Both the position numbers and the translations under genes were made by a program. A stretch of DNA of 64,000 nucleotides, taken from Methylobacterium haplocladii. Lineage in GTDB: Bacteria > Pseudomonadota > Alphaproteobacteria > Rhizobiales > Beijerinckiaceae. The stretch is taken from positions 1-64,000 of the forward strand of contig NZ_BJZT01000025.1 of assembly GCF_007992175.1 (NCBI RefSeq), in the 5' to 3' direction. Within the stretch, counting starts at the first letter, position 1. Every line of letters begins with the position of its first letter. Shown here piece after piece: positions 17,698 to 25,761 of this stretch. Under the pieces are notes generated by a model. The model searched no databases and was not told the DNA's origin. It saw nothing but the letters and a program-made list of their open reading frames with translations.

Positions 17698-18504
17698 CTA
17701 ATGGTCGCTGTGCCGCCATACCTTCACAGCCGAGATGAGAAGGATGGCCGCCAGGGCCGGCAGCAGCAGCACGGAGGGCACGATCCCGAGAAGCTGCCCG
17801 CCAATGAAGGCCCCAACGACGGAGCCCGCCGCCATCGTCAACAGGAACGCCCGGTTGCGGCCGAGCACCGAAAAGCTCTGGTCCCGGCTATAGCGCGTGA
17901 ACCCCACGAGCATCGTCGGCAGGCTCACGGCCAGGGACAGGCTGCCGGCGAGCTTGATGTCTGCGCCGAACAGCAGGACCAGCGTGGGGATCAGCAGCTC
18001 CCCCCCGGCGACCCCTAACAAAGACGCCACGACGCCGATCAGGAACCCTGCGACGACCCCTGCAACAATCTGCGCAGCACCCGTCACAAGCGCCGCCCCG
18101 GCCGTTGCGTCGTGGCCCAGCAACAAGACACCTGCGATCAGCACCAGCATCACGGCGATGACCTTGTAGAGGGTTTCCGAACGGAGCCGTGTGGCCCAGC
18201 CGGCGCCGAACCATGCCCCCAGCAGGCTCCCGGCCAGCAGATTGAGGATGATCGGCCAGTGTGCCGCCACCTCCCCGAAGGGCACCGTGCGTGCTCTGAA
18301 GGGCAGCGCTGTGGCAACGACCACGAGGCTCATCGCCTTGTTGAGGATCACGGCCTCAAGAGCTGCGAAGCGGAACGCACCGATCAGCAGCGGAAGCCGG
18401 AACTCCGCCCCGCCGAGCCCGATCAAGCCGCCCAGCGTCCCGATGATCGCGCCACCTCCGAACGCTGCGGAGGCACTGCGGGGGGCACCCGGATCAGCCT
18501 TCAC
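17698..18504 (-). CDS. TauE/SafE (TSUP) family membrane permease
   Basis: About 268 residues with eight or so hydrophobic segments. The two conserved glycine-rich re-entrant repeats are present: GTLGGLIGLGGAEFRLPLL near the N-terminus and GVVASLLGVAGGELLIPTLV in the middle, typical of TSUP transporters for sulfite, sulfoacetate or related anions. The start is uncertain: GTG at 18504 overlaps the end of acr3 by 11 bases, and GTG at 18537 would overlap more. As the last gene of the ars operon it may export a thio-arsenic or sulfur anion, but that is inference from position. Confidence 0.8.
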   Translation of the reverse strand: MKADPGAPRSASAAFGGGAIIGTLGGLIGLGGAEFRLPLLIGAFRFAALEAVILNKAMSLVVVATALPFRARTVPFGEVAAHWPIILNLLAGSLLGAWFGAGWATRLRSETLYKVIAVMLVLIAGVLLLGHDATAGAALVTGAAQIVAGVVAGFLIGVVASLLGVAGGELLIPTLVLLFGADIKLAGSLSLAVSLPTMLVGFTRYSRDQSFSVLGRNRAFLLTMAAGSVVGAFIGGQLLGIVPSVLLLPALAAILLISAVKVWRHSDH

Positions 18505-19558
18505 GGGAAGTAGGCACCAACGCGACACTGCGGGCACCGCCGCGCTCGTACCAACCCTGTGAACGGTTCACGATCCAGACGACCGTGAGCATCACCGGCA
18601 CCTCGACAAGAACACCGACAACGGTTGCGAGGGCAGCCCCGGAGTGGAACCCGAACAGGCTGATTGCTGCGGCTACTGCCAGCTCGAAGAAGTTCGAGGC
18701 ACCGATCAGGGCCGAGGGCCCAGCTACGCAATGCCGCTCACCGAGCGCACGGTTCAGGAGGTAGGCGAGACCCGCGTTGAAATAGACCTGGATGAGGATC
18801 GGCACGGCCAAGAGGCCAATCACCAAGGGTTGCGCGATAATCTGCTCGCCCTGGAAGCCGAACAGCAGCACCAACGTGGCGAGTAGCGCGACCAGCGACA
18901 TCGGGCTCATTGTCCCGAGCAGCCTGTCGAGCGCGGGCTGGCCGCCCGATGCCAGGAGGCCGCGGCGCACGAGCTGCGCCACGATCACCGGGATCACGAT
19001 GTACAGGACCACGGAGAGAACCAGCGTGTTCCACGGGACCGTGATCGAAGAGAGACCGAGCAGCAGGCCCACGATGGGGGCGAAGGCCACCACCATGATG
19101 CCGTCGTTGAGTGCCACTTGGCTTAGTGTGAAGTGCGGCTCGCCCTTCGTCAGGTTCGACCACACGAAGACCATGGCTGTGCAAGGTGCAGCGGCGAGGA
19201 TGATGAGCCCGGCGATGTAGCTGTTGATCTGGTCGGCTGGCAGGTAGGGCCGGAACAGCCAGCCCACGAACAACCACCCGAGCAGCGCCATGGAGAACGG
19301 CTTTACGGCCCAGTTGATGAACAGGGTCACGCCAATACCCCGCCAGTGCCGCCCGACATGCCGAAGCGACGTGAAGTCGATCTTGAGCAGCATGGGGATC
19401 ACCATGAGCCAGATCAGCACCGCCACCGGCAGGTTGACCTGAGCGACTTCGGCCGAGCCTATTGTCTGGAAGAACCCCGGCATGAGGTGGCCGAACGCAA
19501 TGCCGACGAGGATGCAGAGGGCGACCCAGAGGGTCAGATAGCGTTCGAACGTGGACAT
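18494..19558 (-). CDS. acr3: ACR3-type arsenite efflux permease
   Basis: 354 residues with about ten membrane helices. The start at 19558 (MSTFERYLTLWVALCILVGI) is the family N-terminus. Diagnostic segments are the Cys motif APCTAMVFVWSNL in helix 4 (the conserved Cys needed for arsenite transport in ACR3 proteins), LNDGIMVVAFAPIV, and the C-terminal GPSALIGASNFFELAVAAAI. It extrudes trivalent arsenite using proton motive force. It follows arsC and precedes the TSUP permease in one minus-strand operon headed by arsR. Confidence 0.95.
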   Translation of the reverse strand: MSTFERYLTLWVALCILVGIAFGHLMPGFFQTIGSAEVAQVNLPVAVLIWLMVIPMLLKIDFTSLRHVGRHWRGIGVTLFINWAVKPFSMALLGWLFVGWLFRPYLPADQINSYIAGLIILAAAPCTAMVFVWSNLTKGEPHFTLSQVALNDGIMVVAFAPIVGLLLGLSSITVPWNTLVLSVVLYIVIPVIVAQLVRRGLLASGGQPALDRLLGTMSPMSLVALLATLVLLFGFQGEQIIAQPLVIGLLAVPILIQVYFNAGLAYLLNRALGERHCVAGPSALIGASNFFELAVAAAISLFGFHSGAALATVVGVLVEVPVMLTVVWIVNRSQGWYERGGARSVALVPTSREG

Positions 19559-19599
19559 GGTTGAGTTCTCAGGCGGTGGCGACGCGGCGGCCGTGCTCA

Positions 19600-20010
19600 T
19601 CAACGACACGCTCGCCATCCTCCTTCACAAACTCCCCCTGCTGCGTGGAGAAGGTCCAGCACCGCCTCGGATGGCCGGCACAAGCGCACGCCCTTCGGAC
19701 TGACCACCAACGGCCGATTGAGCAGGATGGGGTGCGCCTCGATGGCGTCGAGGAGTTGGTCATCGGTCAGGGCCGGATCGGCCAGACCCAACTCGGCGTA
19801 GGGCGTCCCCTTCTCGCGTAGCACGTCGCGCACGGAGAGCCCTCCACGCCTGAGGAGCTGCCTTATCAGCGCTCTGTTCGGCGGGGTCTTCAGGTACTCC
19901 ACCACATGCGGCTCGATGCCGGCGTTGCGGATCATCGCGAGAGCGTTCCGCGAGGTTCCACAGGCGGAGTTGTGGTAGATCACGAGGTCGATCGGATCAG
20001 GCACGGGCAA
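19600..20010 (-). CDS. arsC: Arsenate reductase (glutaredoxin-linked ArsC), probable C-terminal frameshift
   Basis: 136 residues in this frame. The catalytic Cys17 loop HNSACGTSRNAL is intact, and arginines of the arsenate site remain (VRDVLREKGTPYAELGL, LLNRPLVVSPKGVRLCRPSE). The family normally ends with a KEDGE..VVDEEGR-type tail. That tail exists here in another frame: after VLDLL the frame carrying TQQGEFVKEDGERVVDEHGR continues to a stop at 19569. One extra base near 19651-19656 (CTTCTCC) explains the switch. It is either a sequencing error or a real late frameshift that leaves the active site. The enzyme reduces arsenate to arsenite with glutathione and glutaredoxin. It overlaps the arsR end by 14 bases. 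Confidence 0.85.
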   Translation of the reverse strand: MPVPDPIDLVIYHNSACGTSRNALAMIRNAGIEPHVVEYLKTPPNRALIRQLLRRGGLSVRDVLREKGTPYAELGLADPALTDDQLLDAIEAHPILLNRPLVVSPKGVRLCRPSEAVLDLLHAAGGVCEGGWRACR

Positions 20011-20356
20011 CGTCTCCAGTGGGCGTGCAGCAGGCAGCGAGTGCGGCCACTGCCGGTGTGCAGACTTCCGGATGCCCTTGGCAGCAGTCGCGCATCAGGA
20101 ACTGGATCAGGTCGGACAGTGCCGGGTAGGCAGCGGTGTAGATCACGGACTTCCCCTCTCGGCGGGACTGGATCAGCCCTGCGTGGGAGAGGTCCTTCAG
20201 ATGGAAGGACAGGTTGTTGCTCGCGGTGCCGACAGTCGCGGCAAGTACGCCAGCAGCGAGACCGTCTGGACCAGCCGTCACCAAGGCACGCACGATCCGA
20301 AGGCGATGCTCCTGGCCGAGGGCCGCGAACGCGGAGAGGGCTTGTCGTTCGTCCAT
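19997..20356 (-). CDS. arsR: ArsR-family metalloregulatory repressor
   Basis: 119 residues. The winged helix includes AALGQEHRLRIVRALVTAG and the recognition helix TASNNLSFHLKDLSHAGLIQ, then the wing REGKSVIYTAA. Cysteines sit only at the C-terminus (RDCCQGHPEVC and ACCTPTG), not in the alpha3 ELCVCDL position of the E. coli protein, so arsenite is probably sensed by a C-terminal cysteine site. It is first in the operon arsR-arsC-acr3-tauE and divergent from arsH, with one palindrome between them. Confidence 0.92.
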   Translation of the reverse strand: MDERQALSAFAALGQEHRLRIVRALVTAGPDGLAAGVLAATVGTASNNLSFHLKDLSHAGLIQSRREGKSVIYTAAYPALSDLIQFLMRDCCQGHPEVCTPAVAALAACCTPTGDVARA

Positions 20357-20371
20357 CGGTAGACCATCATC

Positions 20372-20385
20372 TCAACGATCGTTGA
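20372..20385. promoter_or_regulatory. Candidate ArsR operator between arsR and arsH
   Basis: The perfect 14-bp palindrome TCAACGATCGTTGA lies 15 bases before arsR and 21 bases before arsH. It is the only palindrome in the 50-bp divergent spacer, so one site could control both transcripts. Confidence 0.65.
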
Positions 20386-20406
20386 AATGTAGAGGATGAG
20401 TTACCC

Positions 20407-21153
20407 GTGAACAAGCCCGAACAGCCCTTCGCCGATGGATTACAGAACGTCGCCGAGGTGGCCTTCGAGCCCCCGACAAGCGACCACCTCGGCGTGCCGC
20501 AGCAGTTCACTCATGCCCCACGCTTGCTGATCCTATACGGCTCCCTCCGCGAGCGTTCCTTCAGCCGCTTCCTTGCCTACGAAGCCGGACGGCTGCTGGA
20601 GGCGATGGGCTGCGAGGTGCGCTTCTTCCACGCCCATGGCCTCCCACTGCCCGACGATGCCACCGCAGATCATCCGAAGGTGCAGGAGTTGCGATCTCTA
20701 TCCGTGTGGTCCGAAGGGCACGTCTGGGTCAGCCCGGAGCGCCACGGCAATCTTACCGGCGTGATGAAGAGCCAAATCGACTGGTTGCCACTGAGTGAGG
20801 GTTCGGTTCGACCAACTCAGGGGCGTACCCTTGCGGTCATGCAGGTTTCGGGCGGTTCTCAATCCTTCAACGCCGTGAACTCCCTGCGGGTGCTGGGACG
20901 ATGGATGCGGATGATCACGATCCCGAACCAGTCGTCTGTGCCCATGGCCTACAAGGAGTTCGATGACGGAGGCCGCATGAAGCCAGGGCCGCTTTACGAC
21001 CGAGTGGTGGACGTGTGCGAGGAGCTGGTGAAGTTCACGCTCCTCACTCGCGAACGGTCCGACTACCTCGTGGACCGCTATAGTGAGCGGAAGGAACGCG
21101 AACCGGAGCGCTTGAAGGCGGTGGCGGCCGACATTGGCTTCGCGAAGCGGTGA
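20407..21153 (+). CDS. arsH: ArsH NADPH-dependent FMN reductase (organoarsenical oxidase)
   Basis: 248 residues from GTG at 20407, preceded by GAGGATGAG. The flavodoxin-like core has [20 protein letters not shown] (FMN phosphate loop), [18 protein letters not shown] and [20 protein letters not shown], all characteristic of ArsH. Family members oxidise trivalent methyl and aryl arsenicals to the less toxic pentavalent forms and reduce quinones or metals. It is divergently transcribed from arsR and probably shares its operator. Confidence 0.93.
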   Translation: MNKPEQPFADGLQNVAEVAFEPPTSDHLGVPQQFTHAPRLLILYGSLRERSFSRFLAYEAGRLLEAMGCEVRFFHAHGLPLPDDATADHPKVQELRSLSVWSEGHVWVSPERHGNLTGVMKSQIDWLPLSEGSVRPTQGRTLAVMQVSGGSQSFNAVNSLRVLGRWMRMITIPNQSSVPMAYKEFDDGGRMKPGPLYDRVVDVCEELVKFTLLTRERSDYLVDRYSERKEREPERLKAVAADIGFAKR

Positions 21154-21190
21154 GGTGCTATTGGGACGTGATCACCACGAGGACCAGCCG

Positions 21191-21391
21191 ATGAAAAAGT
21201 TCGTTGTAGCGACCACGGCCCTGCTGCTGTTCAGCGCGGCCCCTGCCTTCGCCATGAGCTGCTGTGGCGGCAAGGGCAAGGGCGCGATGATGTGCGGCAA
21301 GGGCGGCATGGCGATGAACCACAGCGGCAAGGACAAGAAGGCTGCTTGCTGCTGTGAGGGCATGGGCAGCAACATGAGCAAGCGCGGTTGA
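21191..21391 (+). CDS. Small Cys/Met-rich secreted protein
   Basis: 66 residues. ATG at 21191 begins a signal peptide (MKKFVVATTALLLFSAAPAF, cleavage after FA). The mature part of about 45 residues is full of metal-ligand residues: SCCGGKGKG, MMCGKGGMAMNH and ACCCEGMGSNMS. It resembles short periplasmic copper or heavy-metal-binding proteins but matches no family I can name. It follows arsH by 37 bases on the same strand, so co-transcription is likely. A metal or arsenite chelating role in the periplasm is inferred from composition and place. Confidence 0.65.
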   Translation: MKKFVVATTALLLFSAAPAFAMSCCGGKGKGAMMCGKGGMAMNHSGKDKKAACCCEGMGSNMSKRG

Positions 21392-21580
21392 AGCCGGAGC
21401 CTGTCACCAGCAGGTCGAGGAGGCAGGCCGGTCTTGTCTGCTGCCGCTGGTGCCGGACCAAGTCGGGGACAGGCAATTGCCCGTCTCCCGATCGTTGCCT
21501 CGGATGCCGTGTGTTGCCCCCTTGAGAAGGTGTAGCAAGTTACGGGTCTTGTAGGTGGTAAGTAAGGGGGTAGTGAAGGT

Positions 21581-22894
21581 TCACCCGAGCGTAGCCACCG
21601 TCACAGGGAGGCTCATCGAAGTTACCTTCCTACCCACTTCCTCCATCGCAGTCCTTGCTGCTTCAGCCTTCGCATGGGGCACGAGCAGGCCATCATGGAG
21701 GCCCAGCGCTACTATGCCTTGAGCCTTGAGACGGTTGAGAACTTCGACAAGGATCATGCTTTCCGTGTGCATCAAGCTGTAGCCCAGCCCCGTGCCGAAG
21801 CAGGGTGCAAGGGCGGGGTGTCGGTCCAGCACGGCCCGACGTGTTCTCGCCACCGTCCATCCTTCCGGCAGAGCCGCCCCTTCCGCTGTCCCCGAGGCCA
21901 GGGTGAGGTCTGCTGGCCAGCTCTTCCGGTTGGTGTGGTCATCGAAGAGGAGGCAGTTGACCGCGAGCTTGACGCCTCGCCGATACTCCTCCAGCCCCGG
22001 GATCGCGTAAAGGTCCCCTTCAGGAGGCACCGCACCGACACTGGCGTAGGCAAGCCGAGGGAACATCGAGGCGTAGTCGAGCACTGCGACCTTCTCCCCA
22101 TTGATCCTGATGCCACCCCGCCGGTCCCGTTTCAGGTACTGCCAGAACCCACCGAAGAGCCGCCCGCAGCGGTCGAAGCGCTCCCCAGCATCGTCTCGCC
22201 TGAGTGTGAAGTGCCGCCTCAACGTCCGCTGATGGGTGTCCACGGGGTCCCCGCCGTCGTCCACGAAAGTGATGTCGGCACCCGCCAGGAAGGTGTTTAG
22301 GTCCCTCATCACCTCGCGCATCGCCATGGTGGCCGGGGTGTCGGTGTACTCCACAGCCTCCCGCTTGCCGTCCTCGACGTTGCCCCGAAGCTCGAACTTG
22401 CGAGACAGCAGGATCACCTCCTCACCCGGCAGCCTGCCGATGTCCTCAAGGCTGATGCCAGCGGCCTGCACGCGTTCCGTGAAGGTGGCGGATGGGGCGA
22501 TGCTGGACGCTTCTCCTCTCGTGATGGACATCGTCCAGGCGAGAACGCCAATCTCCTCCAGACGATTGAGGAGCGTCCGTAGGGTCTTGCCCAGTGCGGG
22601 GTTGTCGTATCGGCTGTGACCCTTGAGTGCGTTCCCAGTGAGGACCGCCAGTTGCCCGGTGTCCGGGGGCAACAGGATCGCATGGGCAAGGTTGGCGACG
22701 ATGGCCTCGATGGCGACAGCGTGCCGGTGAGCATCGTCCGGCCTCCGCTTCCGCCTCCTCGGCTCTACTTCCTCTTCGTGCTGGGCAACCCGTCGGGCTA
22801 CCTCATCCACCAAGGCGCGTAGCCGGGGCGTTGCAGCTCCCCGGTAATCATCGAGCCATCGGTGTCGGATCGGTTTAGCCGGCCGCCCCCTCAA
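21581..22894 (-). CDS. Uncharacterised protein with family-A DNA-polymerase-like motifs
   Basis: 437 residues from TTG at 22894, whose TTGA overlaps the upstream gene's stop and which has GGGGGA eight bases before it; GTG at 22930 is an alternative. The C-terminal 160 residues recall the palm and fingers of PolA: motif A-like VAVLDYASMFPRLAY (Asp conserved, the usual Glu replaced), an O-helix-like RRGVKLAVNCLLF with Arg, Lys and an aromatic at the right spacing, and motif C-like LGLHDGLLVPH. RFDRCGRLFGGFWQYL precedes motif A. The N-terminal half is helical and unrecognised; there is no exonuclease domain that I can see. It may replicate or repair the mobile element. Function unproven. Confidence 0.6.
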   Translation of the reverse strand: MRGRPAKPIRHRWLDDYRGAATPRLRALVDEVARRVAQHEEEVEPRRRKRRPDDAHRHAVAIEAIVANLAHAILLPPDTGQLAVLTGNALKGHSRYDNPALGKTLRTLLNRLEEIGVLAWTMSITRGEASSIAPSATFTERVQAAGISLEDIGRLPGEEVILLSRKFELRGNVEDGKREAVEYTDTPATMAMREVMRDLNTFLAGADITFVDDGGDPVDTHQRTLRRHFTLRRDDAGERFDRCGRLFGGFWQYLKRDRRGGIRINGEKVAVLDYASMFPRLAYASVGAVPPEGDLYAIPGLEEYRRGVKLAVNCLLFDDHTNRKSWPADLTLASGTAEGAALPEGWTVARTRRAVLDRHPALAPCFGTGLGYSLMHTESMILVEVLNRLKAQGIVALGLHDGLLVPHAKAEAARTAMEEVGRKVTSMSLPVTVATLG

Positions 22895-23178
22895 GCTGCA
22901 TCCCCCTGGATTTCCCCCTCTCGCATCCACGCAAGGTTCGCCGCAGCGTCTTCGTCGGCGCAGTCCTCAAGGATCAGTCCGGAGCCGCCGACAGGTTCCG
23001 ACCCGGCCCGGACCTTCTCAGCCTCCGCCCGCGCCAAGCGGTATCCCAGCACCCCGCAGGCGTCCCCGTCCTGAACCTTGACCCACACTACCCGGACACC
23101 CGGACGGGCATTGGCAGTGGCACTGAGGATGCGCCAGAAGGCACCATTGGCGATCGGCTGCCCGGTGGGCTTCCTCCA
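22891..23178 (-). pseudogene. Gene fragment cut by the IS21 element, possibly RNase H-like
   Basis: About 95 C-terminal residues remain, from about 23178 leftwards (PTGQPIANGAFWRILSATAN to EGEIQGDAA). The N-terminus is missing: the frame runs into the IS terminal repeat. The pattern ANGAFWRIL, then VRVVWVKVQDGD, then LARAEAEK resembles the end of ribonuclease HI (N..LW..L, V.W.KVKGH, ..ADRLA.), but the usual His and Asp are not evident, so the assignment is weak. Its stop overlaps the start of the polymerase-like gene, so the two were probably translated together. Confidence 0.5.
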
Positions 23179-23293
23179 GTGTAAAGGGCGGACCAATTTC
23201 AGGCCACTGCGGCGGAGTAAAACCAGGCCAGTGGCGGCCGGCAGCGTGAACGATGAAGGGGCCCGATCGGGCCCCTTCATCGCTCATTGGCGA

Positions 23294-24172
23294 TCATGAG
23301 GCTTGGGCCGGCGGAATCTCGCCGGTCCCCGGATCGTTGGGATCGGCGGTGGCCTGGTTTTGCTGCGCCCTGCCGTCGCCGCGACGGCGACGGCTGCGGG
23401 AGGATTTGAGGCGGTAGCTGTCGCCGTTCAGGCTCAGGATGCTGACGTGGTGGGTCAGCCGGTCGAGAAGCGCTCCGGTGAGCCGCTCCGAGCCCAGTAC
23501 CGAGGTCCAGTCCTCGAACGGCAGGTTCGAGGTCACCACGGTGGAGCCACGCTCGTAGCGCTGGGAGAAGACCTCGAACAGCAACTCAGCCCCCGTCGGC
23601 GATAGCGGTACGTAGCCGAGCTCGTCGACGATCAGGAGCTTCACCGCGGCCAGTTCGCGCTGCAGCCGGAGCAGACGACGCTCGTCGCGAGCCTCCAACA
23701 ACTGATTGACCAGCGAAGCCGCGGTCGTGAACGCAACCGAGAAGCCCTTCTGGCAAGCGGCCAATCCGAGAGCCAAGGCGATGTGGGTCTTGCCGGTGCC
23801 GGAGTTGCCGAGTGCGATCACGTTCTCCCGGCTGAGGATGTAGCCGCAGCGCGCCAGCTCCAGCACGAGCATCTTGTTCAGGCTCGGGATCGCGGTGAAG
23901 TCGAAGGCGTCGAGGCTCTTCACCGCCGGGAAGCGCGCCGACCGGATCCGGCGTTCGACCATGCGCCGCTCGCGATCGATCAGCTCCAGCTCGACCAGCC
24001 GGAGCAGGTAGCGCGGGTGATCGATGCCGCCCTGGGCGCACTCCCGAGCGACCTTGTCGTACTCGCGCAGCACCGTAGGCAGCTTCAACTGCTTGAGGTG
24101 GTGGGCGAGCAGGATCCCCGGCGTGCCGCTGGTGGTGCCATCGGGCATCGGCTCGTCACGCGCCGCGCTCAT
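23294..24172 (-). CDS. istB: IS21-family transposition helper ATPase IstB
   Basis: 292 residues; the ATG at 24172 overlaps the istA stop as ATGA. AAA+ features include Walker A ALGNSGTGKTHIALALG and Walker B LLIVDELGYVPLSP, followed by LFEVFSQRYERGSTVVTSN and the LLDRLTHHVSILSLNGDSYR element. IstB binds DNA and stimulates the IstA transposase. The protein appears complete, with an Arg-rich tail (KSSRSRRRRGDG). Confidence 0.95.
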   Translation of the reverse strand: MSAARDEPMPDGTTSGTPGILLAHHLKQLKLPTVLREYDKVARECAQGGIDHPRYLLRLVELELIDRERRMVERRIRSARFPAVKSLDAFDFTAIPSLNKMLVLELARCGYILSRENVIALGNSGTGKTHIALALGLAACQKGFSVAFTTAASLVNQLLEARDERRLLRLQRELAAVKLLIVDELGYVPLSPTGAELLFEVFSQRYERGSTVVTSNLPFEDWTSVLGSERLTGALLDRLTHHVSILSLNGDSYRLKSSRSRRRRGDGRAQQNQATADPNDPGTGEIPPAQAS

Positions 24173-25668
24173 GCCGCCACCTCCGGCACCAACACCGTGT
24201 AGTCGGCGGCCACGGTCGTCCTCACCGTGGTTCGGGGCAGATGCGGATAGGCCGCCAGGTCGAGCTGGGGGGGTCGGCGTTCGAGCCGGGCCAGCGCAAT
24301 CAGTTTGACCGCGTCGAAGCCGATCGCCCCGAGCCGGATCGCCTCGATGACGGCTGAGGCGACGACGTCCTTGGGCATCGCCTCCATCAGGCGCAGAACC
24401 TGGATGAACTCGCGCTTGCCACGGTTGCCCATGCGCGCTTCCAAGAGATGGCGCAGATGCTGGAACGCCTCCGGCAGATCCCAACCCTGGAGCGCGGCCG
24501 CCTGGTCGAGGGCGTTCGGTTTGGTCTCGATCAGCGCGAGGTAATGCAGCGGATCGGAGACGAACACGCCGGTGCCGTAGCTCCGCGGGTGCCGGGCGAT
24601 CTCGATCCCCGCGCACAGGACCACGACCTCCTCGACGAAGCCCTTCACCAGCACGTCGCGGAAGCCGTAGGCGGTCGGTACCGAGTAGTCGTTGCAGCGG
24701 TAGCGGACCAGCGCGGTCGAGGAGACGCGCCCAGCCCGCTTCTCGCACGGCTCCAGCGGCACCGCCGGCAGGGCACGCAGGACCGAACGGTCGGCCACGA
24801 GCCGTGTGCCGATGCTCTCGGCATGCCGTCCGGCCCGTTCATCCTGCCGGGTCCGACAGCGTCGTTCCAGATCCGCGTTCAGCGCCTCGAAGGAGGCGGC
24901 CACCGGGGCCGGGGTCATGAAGTTGGATCGGGCATACTTGACCAGGCCTTCGACCTTGCCCTTGTCGTTGCCCTTGCCCGGTCGCCCGAAGCGGTCTCGG
25001 AACAGGTAGTGGCTCACCAGCTCGGTGAAGGCGCGGGTGCGCTCGCGCCGGCCGCCGCCGCAGATCTTGGCGACCGCGATCCTGGTGTTGTCGTAGAGGA
25101 TCGACAGCGGCACACCGTCGAAGAACCCGACAGCGACGACATGCCCGTCGAGGAAGGCCTCGGTGGTCTCCCGCGGATACGCCTTGACGAAGCAGGCGTC
25201 GGAATGCGGCAGGTCCATGCAGAAGAAGTGGATCTTCCGGCGCACGCCGCCGATGGTGGCAGTCGCCTCGCCGAAGTCGACCTGGGCATGACCCGGCGGG
25301 TGCGCCAGCGGCACGAAGGTCTCCCGCCCACGTGCCCGTGCGATCCGGACGTGGTCCTTCACCACCGTGTAACCGCCACCATAACCGTGCTCGTCTCGCA
25401 GACGCTCGAAGATCCGCTTGGCGGTATGCCGTTGCTTGACGGGTGCGATCCGGTCCGCCTCCAGGATCGCATCGATCACCGGTAGCAGCGGCCCCAGCTT
25501 CGGCTTCTCGACCGGCTTCGAGCGCGTGTAGCCCGGCGGCAGCGAGAACCGGCACATCTTGGCAATCGTCTCGCGGCTGAGCCCGAACACCCGAGCCGCC
25601 TCACGGCGAGAGTTGCCATCGATGAAAACGAACCGCCGAACGGCCGCGTAGATCTGCACGGCAAACAT
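24169..25668 (-). CDS. istA: IS21-family transposase IstA
   Basis: 499 residues. The N-terminal helix-turn-helix is EAARVFGLSRETIAKMCRF. The RNase H-fold catalytic domain includes GHAQVDFGEATATIGG (first Asp), the second acidic region SILYDNTRIAVAKI, and a downstream Glu in GNDKGKVEGLVKYARSNF, giving an apparent DDE set. The C-terminal part has VRYRCNDYSVPTAYG, typical of IstA. It probably forms an operon with istB and appears intact. Confidence 0.95.
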   Translation of the reverse strand: MFAVQIYAAVRRFVFIDGNSRREAARVFGLSRETIAKMCRFSLPPGYTRSKPVEKPKLGPLLPVIDAILEADRIAPVKQRHTAKRIFERLRDEHGYGGGYTVVKDHVRIARARGRETFVPLAHPPGHAQVDFGEATATIGGVRRKIHFFCMDLPHSDACFVKAYPRETTEAFLDGHVVAVGFFDGVPLSILYDNTRIAVAKICGGGRRERTRAFTELVSHYLFRDRFGRPGKGNDKGKVEGLVKYARSNFMTPAPVAASFEALNADLERRCRTRQDERAGRHAESIGTRLVADRSVLRALPAVPLEPCEKRAGRVSSTALVRYRCNDYSVPTAYGFRDVLVKGFVEEVVVLCAGIEIARHPRSYGTGVFVSDPLHYLALIETKPNALDQAAALQGWDLPEAFQHLRHLLEARMGNRGKREFIQVLRLMEAMPKDVVASAVIEAIRLGAIGFDAVKLIALARLERRPPQLDLAAYPHLPRTTVRTTVAADYTVLVPEVAA

Positions 25669-25761
25669 CCCGGGCCCCTCCCGAAAGAGAAGCCTCTCAA
25701 ACTGGCCGGCTTTTACACCGCCCGCATCAGCACACAGCCGACGCTCCAGTGGATGGTTTTG

